A program made the position numbers and the translations under genes. The notes beneath the pieces are model-generated. The model worked only from the letters and a program-made list of their open reading frames with translations, did no database searches and was not told where the DNA came from. Positions 1 to 9,175 of a stretch of 64,000 bases of DNA are shown piece by piece (positions within the stretch are counted from its first letter, which is position 1; each line of letters opens with the position of its first letter). The stretch is from Craspedostauros australis (lineage: Eukaryota; Bacillariophyta; Bacillariophyceae; Mastogloiales; Achnanthaceae), in contig JAMXDE010000067.1 in assembly GCA_026770025.1 (NCBI GenBank), positions 62,001 through 126,000 on the forward strand, written 5' to 3'.

Positions 1-199
1 TGAAGAGACAGGATGGGAGAACAAACCACGGCCACACACGTGAGAGCCAACCAACAGCAAACAACAAAACCAAACCATAAAATCAAACAAACAGTATCCG
101 ATCAAACACAACCAAAGTAGCATCACACAGCACTCGCCCTGGCTCCACTCTTCAGCGTGAAGCTGGGTAAGGACCCGACGCGAGGCTGTTGTCTCAACA
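1..199 (+). repeat. 5' LTR of Copia A
   Basis: Begins TG and ends CA; matches 5196-5394 with one mismatch. The first 80 bases correspond to the end of the gag-pol frame in the 3' copy. Bases 81-97 are complementary to the segment directly after the LTR, suggesting that R, and so the transcript, starts at or near 81. The true left edge cannot be checked because the window starts here. Confidence 0.85.
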
Positions 200-215
200 T
201 ACTGTTTGTTTGATT
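199..215 (+). promoter_or_regulatory. Primer-binding site of Copia A, self-complementary to the LTR
   Basis: Bases 200-215 (TACTGTTTGTTTGATT) are the exact reverse complement of LTR bases 81-96; including the LTR's last base the match is 17 of 17 (199-215 with 81-97). A primer made of the first transcript bases would end precisely at the LTR boundary, where minus-strand synthesis must begin. I see no TGG-type match to a tRNA 3' end here. The complementarity is observed; its use for priming is inferred from the Tf1 precedent. Confidence 0.7.
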
Positions 216-232
216 CTCCGCTCTATCCTACG

Positions 233-3200
233 ATGAGCACAGACAAGAAGACAACCGTGCCGACGAAGCCAAAGGCAGAAGGCGGCACCAACAACAACAA
301 CAACAACAACAACAAAGGTCGTAACAAACCATACGCGCCATTCAACAAGCCCGCCAAGTTCGAAGGTGCGTGCCCTGACCTCAAGGGACACGTCTTTGAC
401 TGCGTTGCCATCCGAGCCAAGCAAGTCGACGAATACACAAAGACACTGGAGGCCATCACCACCTATGTGAGCACACAGTACGGGCCAGTGGTCAGCATGG
501 CAGTGGAGAACCTCACGGCGCCCACCATCGACGAACCGGACGACTACCCTGACGACGCAACAGACATCATGAAGGAGAAATGGAAACGAAAGTATGCGCT
601 GTATACCACCCGACTCATCAACGCAGAGACAGACTACCAGAAGGTGTACTCGCTCATCTGGGGCCAATGCTCCGATGTCATGCGCACCCGAATCCAGGAA
701 GCCGACGACTACTCGACAACATCCAGCAACCGCAACACCACAGCCCTCATCCAAACCATCAAGAACGTGGTGTTCAATTACCAAACCCACGAACAAGGAA
801 CGGTCGCTGCATGTCTCATCATGCAAGAGCTCATGGGGCTGCGCCAGAAGCGGCGACAAACGGTCCAGGAGTACTATGAATCATTCCTCAACCTCTCCGA
901 GGTCAACGACTCCATCAACACTTCCATCACACAAGTGGGATGCATCATCGCAGCCATCACCAAGAACAGGGACATCACTACTCCCACCGCAGCACAAACG
1001 AAGGTCATCCAAGCCGACGCAAAACAACAATTCCTTGCCGTGCAATTCATCCTTGGGGCGGACCGACACCGCTTCGGATCCCTCCTGGAGGAACTGCGCA
1101 ACGACCAAATCAAAGGGTCGGACCGGTACCCCACGACCATGGTTGCAGCACTCACCATGCTCAACCATTGGTCGAAGGATCCGCGCAACGTGCCAGGCAT
1201 CCACACACCCAGGGACACAGGAATGGCGTTTGTCAATGCCGACACCAACAAGGAAGCATGTACTCGATGTGGGCGAACAAACCACTCCATCGAACAGTGC
1301 CACGCCAAGTATCACAGCAACGGAACCATCCTCGTGCACACAACGGAGGACATCACCGATAACGACTTCGTCTTCCTCCACACTCACCTACCAGGTTACA
1401 CCGCACATGCATACAACCAAAACACCAGCATCATTCCGCGCACATGGATTCTGCTGGACAACCAATCAACGGTGGATGTCTTCAGCAACCAACATCTGCT
1501 GAAAGACATCCACACCACAGAGAACGGATTGACCATCCACTGCAATGCAGGCACTGCCACCACCAACCAGCGTGGCACTCTTCCCGGATACGGCGATGTA
1601 TGGTACCACCCCACCGGTGTCGCCAACATCCTGTCACTCAGCAAGGTGAAGGGTCGCTTCCGCGTTACATACGACAGCACAGGCACCAACAGCTTCACTG
1701 TACACAAGGATGACGGGTCAACACAATCCTTCCGCGAATCCAACGGCGGATTGTTCTACCTCGACACTGGCGAGCACACTGGAGTGGCCATGATCAACAC
1801 CGTAGCTGATAACCAAAATAGCTTCTCATCATTTGACTATTCTCAGGCCAAACTGGCCCGGTCTATCCAACAGCGTATAGGGCGTCCTACCTCGCGCAAC
1901 TTCATCAAATATGTGCGAAACGGCATGATCCCCAACTGTCCCATCACCACAAAGGACATTCGCACAGCTGACCTCATCTTCGGCCCCGACGTGGCATCCC
2001 TGAAAGGGAAGACAGTCAGACAGGTGTCCCCTGCTGTCCGTGCACAGATCGCGCAACTTCCAGCGAACATCATGCAACAGTACCGAGACGTGCAGCTGTC
2101 TGTCGACATCATGTTTGTCAATGGCATCAAGTTCCTGGTGTCAATCGCCAAGCACATCAAATTCGGAACTGTCACCAAACTCGATTCTATGAGCAACAAA
2201 CACCTCGCCACACAGTTCACCAAAATCATCCAACTCTACACACAACGAGGGTTCCGAGTCAGCATCGTGATGGTTGACAACCAGTTCGAATCCCTTCGTG
2301 GCGACCTGGCAGACCACGGAGTTGGTGTCAACGTCACAGCACGTGATGAACATGTGCCAGAGGTCGAGCGGTACGTCCGCACCATCAAAGAAAGAACCAG
2401 GTCCACCTACCATTCCCTGCCATTCAAGCACTATCCACCAATGCTCATCATCGAGATGGTGAACCATGCAGTGTTTTGGCTCAACATGTTCCCTCACGCA
2501 AACGGAGTGAGCAAGCGCATGAGTCCATCTGAGATCGTGGTCGGGCGCAAGCTCAGCTACAACTCACACTGTCGCATTGAGTTTGGCAGCTACGTGCATA
2601 CGCATGAACAGCATGACAACACCATGCAACCAAGGACTGTCGGAGCCCTTGCGCTCAGGCCATCGGGCAATGACCAAGGGGGACACATGTTCTTCAGTCT
2701 TGAAACTGGAATGCGCATCCACCGGCGTTCGTGGACTGAGATACCCATGACACAAGCTGTGATTGACCGCGTCCACAGCATGGCCAAGACAGCCAAAGCA
2801 AACAAAAAGCTACATTTCTCCACCCAACATGGACTCGAACTACATCCGGTGATCGATACAAAAGGAGACGACGCTGACCAACACGGCACCAACGGCAATG
2901 GTGGTGACGACAGTGACGACGACGCGTCCATCAGCGAAGACGACGACAGTGACGATGAATCAGAAGACACTGATGAAGTGGCATCAGATGACGAATCTGA
3001 CGACAGCGATGACGATGGAAGCGATAACGATGGAAGCGATGACGATAACAGCGATGACGATGACAGCAATGACGATGACAGCGATGACGATGACAGCGAT
3101 GACGATGACAGCGATGGCGAAGGTGATGACGACGATGCCAGCGACGAGGATGTGGATGATGACCCAATCGACGCGGCAATGGCCATACCACCACCCGTCG

Positions 3201-5275
3201 CACCCCTGGATGAACACACTGGAGCAGACATCATACCGGAGGCTGCTAACAATGAGCATCCCGCCATTGAGCCTGTCCCTGTCAGCACCTCCACGCATCG
3301 GATGACAACACGACGTGGCCCACGCATTGACTATAGTCAGCTCCATCGCACAGGGCGGGGCGACACACACGCAACGGTCACCATTCTCTCAGAAGACCCA
3401 AACAAGGAGACCAACAGCGAACATGATGCATGCACGTTCCTCACGGAACAGATGAACTGGAAACAGGGCATCAAACTGTTTAACCAACGGGGAGAGGACG
3501 CGATCAGCAAAGAATTGGAGCAGGTACACGAGATGGAAGGTTTCGAACCAAAACATTGGCACGAGCTGACCCAGCAGGAGCGATCCCGGTCCCTACGTTA
3601 CCTCATGTACCTGAAGGAAAAACGGAACGGGATCATCAAGGGGCGGGGATGTGCCGACGGGCGGAAGCAACAGCTATACCTCACAAAGGAGGAGACCAGC
3701 TCCCCCACAGTGTCCCTGCTTGGGCTGATGCTCACATGTGTGATCGACGCACACGAAGGGCGCGATGTCGCAACCGTTGACGTTCCTGGCGCTTTTCTCC
3801 AAACCAAATTCGACGACGGCGATATCGTGCACGTGCTCATCGAGGGCCGTATGGCAGAACTGCTTGCAAAAGTGGCACCGGACGTATACGCCGAATACGT
3901 ACACAAAAAGCGCGGGCAATCCGCCATCTACGTGAAACTAACGAAGGCGCTGTATGGCACGCTGAAGGCAGCGTTGCAATGGTGGAAAGACCTGACAGCA
4001 ACACTTGTCGCAGACGGATTCGTAGTCAACCCATACGACTGGTGTGTGGCAAACAAGACGGTGGATGGCACCCAGTGCACAGTTGTCTGGCACGTCGATG
4101 ACTTGAAGATATCCCATATCAAACCATCGGCGGTGACAGGAGTAATTGACATGCTCAACAAGGCCTACGGCAGCCGCACACCACTCACCGTGCACAGAGG
4201 ACAACAACATGACTATCTTGGAATGACCCTCGACTACACACAACCAGGAGAAGTGCGAATCGACATGAAGGAGTACATCGACGGCATTCTTGCAGGAGTG
4301 CCTGCCAACATGTCCGGGCAGGCAGTGACGCCCGCTGCCAACCACTTGTTCGAAGTGAACGACATCAATCCAACACTTCTCGATGACGACACGCGAGAGA
4401 TGTTTCACCACATTGTGGCCAAACTGCTCTTCCTGTGTAAGCGAGCACGCCCAGACATTCAGACAGCTGTCTCTTTCCTCTGCACCAGGGTGCAAAGTCC
4501 CGATGAGGATGACTACAAGAAACTAGCGCGTACGATCAAGTACTTGCGCGGAACGCGTGACATCACGCTCACTCTGGGTGGATCCAGCCTCTGTGACGTC
4601 CAGTGGTGGGTTGACGGTGCCTTCGGTGTGCACAACGACATGCGGAGCCATACAGGGGCACACATGTCAACAGGAGCCGGGGCCATCTATGCAACCTCAT
4701 CCAAGCAAAAGCTAAACACGAAAAGCTCTACTGAGGCAGAACTGGTTGCCGTTGATGACGTGATGCCACAAGTTCTGTGGGCACGTTATTTCCTGCAAGA
4801 ACAAGGAATCACAACCAAGCCGTCCGTGATTCATCAGGACAATCAAAGCGCAATGCTCCTTGAGAACAACGGACGCAGATCAAGCGGCAAACGAACCCGC
4901 CATATCAACATCCGATACTTCTTCGTGCATGACAGGATCAGCAACAACGAAGTTGCTGTCGCATACTGTCCCACAGACGACATGATCGGTGATTACTTCA
5001 CAAAGCCGTTACAAGGGTCCAAGTTCCGGGAATTCCGGAACGCCATCCTGAACCTCAAATTCAATGCTGACAACAGGACCAAGACCTACAAGGAGGCCCT
5101 ATTGACATCACAGGAGTGTGTTGGAACAGCTGGCGCTCGTGGCTGGCAGGATGCCGATCAACGGCCAGGCGATGACCGAAATGACCGAGATGGGGTGAAG
5201 AGACAGGATGGGAGAACAAACCACGGCCACACACGTGAGAGCCAACCAACAGCAAACAACAAAACCAAACCATAA
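233..5275 (+). CDS. Gag-Pol polyprotein of Copia A
   Basis: The protein has about 1,680 residues in one open frame; ATG 233 is the first Met, and the open frame starts upstream at 206 without an ATG. In order it shows: Gag; one zinc knuckle (C-x2-C-x4-H-x4-C, near residue 343); protease with DNQST instead of the usual DSGA (near 408); integrase with D...VDNQFE...E spacing (about 640-850); a roughly 90-residue Asp/Ser linker (about 888-977); reverse transcriptase with HVDD in place of YVDD (near 1287); RNase H with KSSTEAELVAV (near 1500). The stop codon TAA (5273-5275) lies 78-80 bases inside the 3' LTR, so coding sequence and U3 overlap. The variant protease and RT motifs are typical of a Copia subgroup rather than signs of decay. 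A single frame for Gag and Pol is common in Copia. Confidence 0.93.
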   Translation: MSTDKKTTVPTKPKAEGGTNNNNNNNNKGRNKPYAPFNKPAKFEGACPDLKGHVFDCVAIRAKQVDEYTKTLEAITTYVSTQYGPVVSMAVENLTAPTIDEPDDYPDDATDIMKEKWKRKYALYTTRLINAETDYQKVYSLIWGQCSDVMRTRIQEADDYSTTSSNRNTTALIQTIKNVVFNYQTHEQGTVAACLIMQELMGLRQKRRQTVQEYYESFLNLSEVNDSINTSITQVGCIIAAITKNRDITTPTAAQTKVIQADAKQQFLAVQFILGADRHRFGSLLEELRNDQIKGSDRYPTTMVAALTMLNHWSKDPRNVPGIHTPRDTGMAFVNADTNKEACTRCGRTNHSIEQCHAKYHSNGTILVHTTEDITDNDFVFLHTHLPGYTAHAYNQNTSIIPRTWILLDNQSTVDVFSNQHLLKDIHTTENGLTIHCNAGTATTNQRGTLPGYGDVWYHPTGVANILSLSKVKGRFRVTYDSTGTNSFTVHKDDGSTQSFRESNGGLFYLDTGEHTGVAMINTVADNQNSFSSFDYSQAKLARSIQQRIGRPTSRNFIKYVRNGMIPNCPITTKDIRTADLIFGPDVASLKGKTVRQVSPAVRAQIAQLPANIMQQYRDVQLSVDIMFVNGIKFLVSIAKHIKFGTVTKLDSMSNKHLATQFTKIIQLYTQRGFRVSIVMVDNQFESLRGDLADHGVGVNVTARDEHVPEVERYVRTIKERTRSTYHSLPFKHYPPMLIIEMVNHAVFWLNMFPHANGVSKRMSPSEIVVGRKLSYNSHCRIEFGSYVHTHEQHDNTMQPRTVGALALRPSGNDQGGHMFFSLETGMRIHRRSWTEIPMTQAVIDRVHSMAKTAKANKKLHFSTQHGLELHPVIDTKGDDADQHGTNGNGGDDSDDDASISEDDDSDDESEDTDEVASDDESDDSDDDGSDNDGSDDDNSDDDDSNDDDSDDDDSDDDDSDGEGDDDDASDEDVDDDPIDAAMAIPPPVAPLDEHTGADIIPEAANNEHPAIEPVPVSTSTHRMTTRRGPRIDYSQLHRTGRGDTHATVTILSEDPNKETNSEHDACTFLTEQMNWKQGIKLFNQRGEDAISKELEQVHEMEGFEPKHWHELTQQERSRSLRYLMYLKEKRNGIIKGRGCADGRKQQLYLTKEETSSPTVSLLGLMLTCVIDAHEGRDVATVDVPGAFLQTKFDDGDIVHVLIEGRMAELLAKVAPDVYAEYVHKKRGQSAIYVKLTKALYGTLKAALQWWKDLTATLVADGFVVNPYDWCVANKTVDGTQCTVVWHVDDLKISHIKPSAVTGVIDMLNKAYGSRTPLTVHRGQQHDYLGMTLDYTQPGEVRIDMKEYIDGILAGVPANMSGQAVTPAANHLFEVNDINPTLLDDDTREMFHHIVAKLLFLCKRARPDIQTAVSFLCTRVQSPDEDDYKKLARTIKYLRGTRDITLTLGGSSLCDVQWWVDGAFGVHNDMRSHTGAHMSTGAGAIYATSSKQKLNTKSSTEAELVAVDDVMPQVLWARYFLQEQGITTKPSVIHQDNQSAMLLENNGRRSSGKRTRHINIRYFFVHDRISNNEVAVAYCPTDDMIGDYFTKPLQGSKFREFRNAILNLKFNADNRTKTYKEALLTSQECVGTAGARGWQDADQRPGDDRNDRDGVKRQDGRTNHGHTRESQPTANNKTKP
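5187..5195 (+). promoter_or_regulatory. Polypurine tract of Copia A
   Basis: GAGATGGGG directly precedes the TG of the 3' LTR, the expected position for the plus-strand primer. It is also coding sequence near the end of Gag-Pol. Confidence 0.6.
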
Positions 5276-5394
5276 AATCAAACAAACAGTATCTGATCAA
5301 ACACAACCAAAGTAGCATCACACAGCACTCGCCCTGGCTCCACTCTTCAGCGTGAAGCTGGGTAAGGACCCGACGCGAGGCTGTTGTCTCAACA
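5196..5394 (+). repeat. 3' LTR of Copia A
   Basis: Second copy of the 199-bp repeat. The Gag-Pol stop is inside it. The following bases ACGAC are a candidate target duplication, but the left copy is not in the window. Confidence 0.9.
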
Positions 5395-7163
5395 ACGACA
5401 CTCCAAACGTCACAAGTGACATTCCTGTGAACACCACAAATGAACAACCACGTAAAGTATGCAACCGTTGTGGCGCAGCAATGCGATTTGTGAATGATCG
5501 TTTTGTCCCATTCGTCACAATGCTTAAGGACAACGAACTCGCAGAACACAAGGACAAATTGCAATCAATGCTTGCGGCAGCGCCGGGATTTGCTGATGAA
5601 ATCATTAATTACATGGCTCACAAAGTGCGTGCCAAAGTTCAATTCGGACAAATCTCTTTTTATCAATCCGGACTCAACAACAAGCCTGAAAGAGCCTATG
5701 TGGTACTCGACCATAAGCAAAAAATTCTACCGACAGGCCAAAGCGAAGCCCAACAAGAATATTGGGGGAAAAAGGGAATGTCACTGCTTGGGGCGATGGT
5801 CATCACGTGTCGCAATGACATTTTTACTTATCGGTTCATCGACATTGTGGTCGGTGGAAGACCAACACAAGACACACTTCAAGTTGGTGGACTGCTGGAG
5901 ATTGTGCAAAAAAAGGTCAAAGACATTCACCCATCCGTGACTGAAATCATCCTACAGAGCGATAATGCGTGTTGCTTTGCCAGTCACGAGCACATCGCGC
6001 TCATCACATCGGTACTCAACAAGAACCTTGCGACACGAAAAGCAGCCAAAATCATCGCGTGGATCTACACGGAGGCCCAAACCGGTAAGAGCATGCTGGA
6101 CACCCACTTCGCGTTCATCACCCGTGTACTGCGAAAATACGTGCAAAGCGGACGTGACATCAAGACCGCCCGCCAACTCTACAAAGCACTGAAAGCTGGT
6201 AGCATCGCGGGTACCACCACAGTACTGGTCAACGCGTCGTCCCTCGAAGGCAACATCACCATGCTTCCTGGCGCACCAAAACGACGATTCCGCGCGAATG
6301 GACAACAGGTACGTCAAACTCACGAGGTGAAGTATGATGATGACCAGGCGCGGTTGGTGGCTGCATCTGGTATCACAGAAGACGTCGTGATCAAGAGCGC
6401 TGAATGGGAAGGGTGGATCATCAACGAGTTGGGTGTCATCGAGGACAGAACAATCACGTCCGACAAGCTGCCGATACCGTCCGAATCGTTCAGGAAGACG
6501 GACAAGACACGAAAACTCGGGCGCACAGCAGCAGAGAGCAAGGCACTGGCGTTCGGCAAAGCCATCGCAGACGGACAACAACATCTACCATCCGATCACA
6601 CCACAGCACTACAAGACCAGACCGCAGAAACAGAACATCCACCACTTGCAGTGCCAGGCTGGGCGAGCAAAACAACGCGCAAACCAGCGGAACTACCAGA
6701 ATACATCGCGGACAAATTGAAGGACATCAGTGAAGCGTCCGCGAAGGACCCGAAAAACAGACCGTCCGAACACGAAGCACACGAGCAATTGATGGACGAC
6801 AACAGGACCAAAACTGACTGGTACGTACAACTGCACGCAAATCCCATGCGCGTGAAAGCGTCGCTGTCTGCAGCGTACAACGCCAAACAACGCAAGGAAA
6901 AGAAGGAGGCTGCCCTCATCAAGACGGAAACCACCACCAACCCAACAGGCAACACAACAGCAACAGCATCTGCAATTGTGGCGACCCGCGATGCGCCAGC
7001 TGAAACACAGGAGGAACGAAGAGAGGAGGAGTTGCAGAGAGAAGAAGAGGAGCTGGATCATCAGATGTGGTGTGATGCTGACACACTGAAGGCCAACACA
7101 GAAAGTGAGGCTGTGTTGGATGATGGGACGGAAAATTGTGATGGGCACGTACTGCCGCGATAA
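5395..7163 (+). pseudogene. Transposase of T1, C-terminal part, cut off by Copia A
   Basis: Open frame of about 590 codons, homologous to the last part of the T2 transposase. It has a CxxC pair (KVCNRCGAAMRF), then a block that looks like an RNase H-fold transposase core: VVLDHKQK, GKKGMSLLGAMV, YRFIDIVVGG, LQSDNACC, and TEAQTGKSMLD followed by RKYVQSGRDI. Candidate catalytic acids are a D in the first or third motif, the D of SDNA, and the E of EAQ. This is inference from spacing. The A7 run near 5889 keeps the frame that T2 has lost. The remainder is polar and rich in Glu/Lys. The N-terminal half is separated by Copia A and off the window. I cannot name the superfamily with confidence. Confidence 0.75.
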
Positions 7164-8824
7164 CACTAGTTGTGGAGTTTTGTGGGTGGCAGACCATGCT
7201 ACTAAAACGAGCCTAGAGGCCATCCAAAAAACACATCCAATATCTGCTTGTCATGCTATATCTCAACAACACATTGTTTAAAATTAAATCTAAACATTGC
7301 GCTCAGATGCCTGGCTATCTGTTAATCAGAATATCAAAGTTAAATGAGTATAGCAAATATTTTGGAAATCATGTTGGTTTGCTGTGTTTGTGTGGTGGAT
7401 TCGGAAAAAAAATGCTGATGCCACAATGTTGCCCTCCAATGAGCACACATGATCATCATCATCATCCTTGTATTTCAGCAAAATGTGCATACCATTCGCT
7501 CTGCATACCCCCCAGCTACCCACTCCATGAAGGCTGGCCACAGACATTGGCTCTGCATGCAGCAATGCAGCCACACACTGAAACAGAGCGATTGCCAAAA
7601 AACGTGTTCAATCCGGATGCGGTATGGATACGGATCCATACCTCATCCATACGATCCTTTCAGCCCCTCCAAGCACTCCTCGTGCATTCCCACACTCCAT
7701 GGCGACACGCGGATGCATCCAGAATGGGCTGGGAGTGCATGGATGACGTGATACACCTCCAGATGATGATGTGGTGGTGCATTTTTTGCTCCAACCAAAC
7801 ATGACCATTCTGCAGATATGGTCGGCTGCAGCCTCTTTCAGACAACTTCAGCAGAGCATACTTCACGACGTGCATCTTCAATTGATGCCGCACGCATCTT
7901 GTATGGGGGCCTTGGAGATTGAGGGGCGTCGTCCCATCGCTCCTCGCAGCCAAAGCCACGCGACCAGTGCCGCGCAAGCCTCAACCAAAACTCCTCAGAA
8001 CCACCTTTTCCTCCGCGCGGACACCTTCCCGGTGCTCCGCGAGCCTCAAACTTCGAGGGTGCCTTCGTCTTGGCCTTCCTGAGGCGTCTTGCGTATCCGT
8101 AGGCGCTGATATGGCCTGTGTGTGCCATACACAGGCCAAAACCAACGAGCCGATTTGGGGCCAAATCGTGATCGTATTTCTGGGGCCTACGACGGCCCCA
8201 AATCAACTCCTCTTCCCGCCTCCGTTCGTCCACCCACCAAACGTTGCGTGGAGGTGACGGCGATGTTCTTGGATCTTGAATTGGCCGGCTGGTTGTTGCG
8301 GCGCCAAGCATACCGTTCGATGGCCATTGTGGTATTTTTTTGGTGTTGCTCCACTTCCATGTTGGTGTGTCGAGTTTGCCACTCTCAACCGGCCTCACAT
8401 GTTGGGGGATGTGGATTTTTACCTCCAATTGTACCGACTGTCCAAAAAGACCACGACACAAAACACTCGAGGAGTACCAACCCCACTCAACCACTTCGCC
8501 ACGACGAAGCAGACCTGATGATGTTGCGCATCGTGATATCATTGGTGTTTCATGACGAAGTATCCAATTTCGTGACGTCGATGACGGATTGGACAAGCAC
8601 ATGGTGTAAGTAACGTAAACGCGGATTCGCCCCTTCCCCCAACATTCTACAACTAGTGCTATCGTGGATGGACTGTTGGATGGCCTCATCCGAACACCTG
8701 AAAAAGAGACTAAACAATTCAAAATCGGAACAAACTTGCTGAAACAAAGAACAGCAGAGGGTTAAATTGGATCGATGTAGTCGGAAGCAAGAGGCTGAAA
8801 CCCGAAAGAGATCGAAAAATGCGC
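7164..8824 (+). other. 3' flank of T1, conserved with T2, no clear gene
   Basis: About 1.66 kb, colinear with 37605-39286 of T2. It contains a near-perfect inverted repeat at 7621-7642 (GGTATGGAT...ATCCATACC), conserved in T2. A minus-strand frame (7838-8722, 294 codons) is partly kept in T2 but shifted there; it may be chance. No other feature is seen. Confidence 0.5.
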
Positions 8825-8991
8825 ATATCCATCGGTCCATAAAACTTAAAATAGGATATAACTCAAAAATGCAATGGTTAATTATTTGTATTAGACCTAA
8901 AAGGATTATGAATATGTGCTCGGTCTGGATATCCGAGACAATATTTCTGGAGGTCCATTTCAAAGTGCAGGTCGACTCACTGATCGGGCTC
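8825..8991 (+). repeat. Right terminal inverted repeat of T1
   Basis: Shares the blocks TAAAACTTAAAATA, GGATTATGAATATGTG, GGATATCCGAGA and the terminal GTGCAGGTCGACTCACT...GGGCTC with the T2 right repeat, with clear divergence between them. This suggests T1 and T2 belong to different subfamilies or are of different age. Confidence 0.7.
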
Positions 8992-9101
8992 ATAATATTC
9001 AAAGGTGTGACGAATAATATCCAAAGGTGTGACAAATAATGTTGGGAGTTGCGGCAATCATGGGTATCTTTCCGACAGCGTCGTACCCTCGATTCCTGAC
9101 A
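8992..9101 (-). repeat. 3' LTR of Copia B1, first 110 bases only
   Basis: Matches the start of the B2 LTR in reverse (TGTCAGGAATCGAGGG...). It breaks at 8991/8992 against the T1 terminus. The purine tract next to it (RC of CCCTTCCATTGT, 9102-9113) is the expected polypurine tract. Confidence 0.9.
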
Positions 9102-9175
9102 CCCTTCCATTGTCGCATCGACAACACATCACTCACACTCTCACATTTTCATAATTTCGCGTCCTCTCCTCTTCG

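Larger units (their letters stand above)
1..5394 (+). mobile_element. Copia (Ty1-like) LTR retrotransposon A, complete
   Basis: Two 199-bp direct repeats (1-199 and 5196-5394) differ by one base (99 versus 5294) and flank a single long gag-pol frame with the order protease, integrase, reverse transcriptase, RNase H, which defines Ty1/copia. The near identity of the LTRs and the intact frame imply a recent insertion. Sequence right of 5394 continues in the transposase gene of DNA transposon T1, as shown by alignment with the second copy near 35870, so the element interrupts that gene. The left target duplication lies outside the window, and the LTR could start before base 1. Confidence 0.93.
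5395..8991 (+). mobile_element. DNA transposon T1, right part (same family as T2)
   Basis: From 5395 the sequence aligns colinearly with 35870-39453 of T2: the transposase C-terminal part, about 1.6 kb of 3' flank, and a right terminal repeat ending GGGCTC at 8991. The last bases match the T2 terminus (AAAGTGCAGGTCGACTCACT...), though the repeat is more diverged (about 8825-8991). The next base, 8992, is in the middle of a Copia B LTR, so T1 inserted into that LTR. Bases 8992-9000 (ATAATATTC) are the expected right copy of a 9-bp duplication. The left half lies beyond the window start. Confidence 0.85.

Noticed and set aside
206..232. Start of Copia A Gag-Pol at 206
   Set aside because: The codon there is TTG; the first ATG is at 233.
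2590..3327. 245-codon Ser-rich minus-strand frame
   Set aside because: Antisense shadow of the Asp/Ser minisatellite in Copia A.
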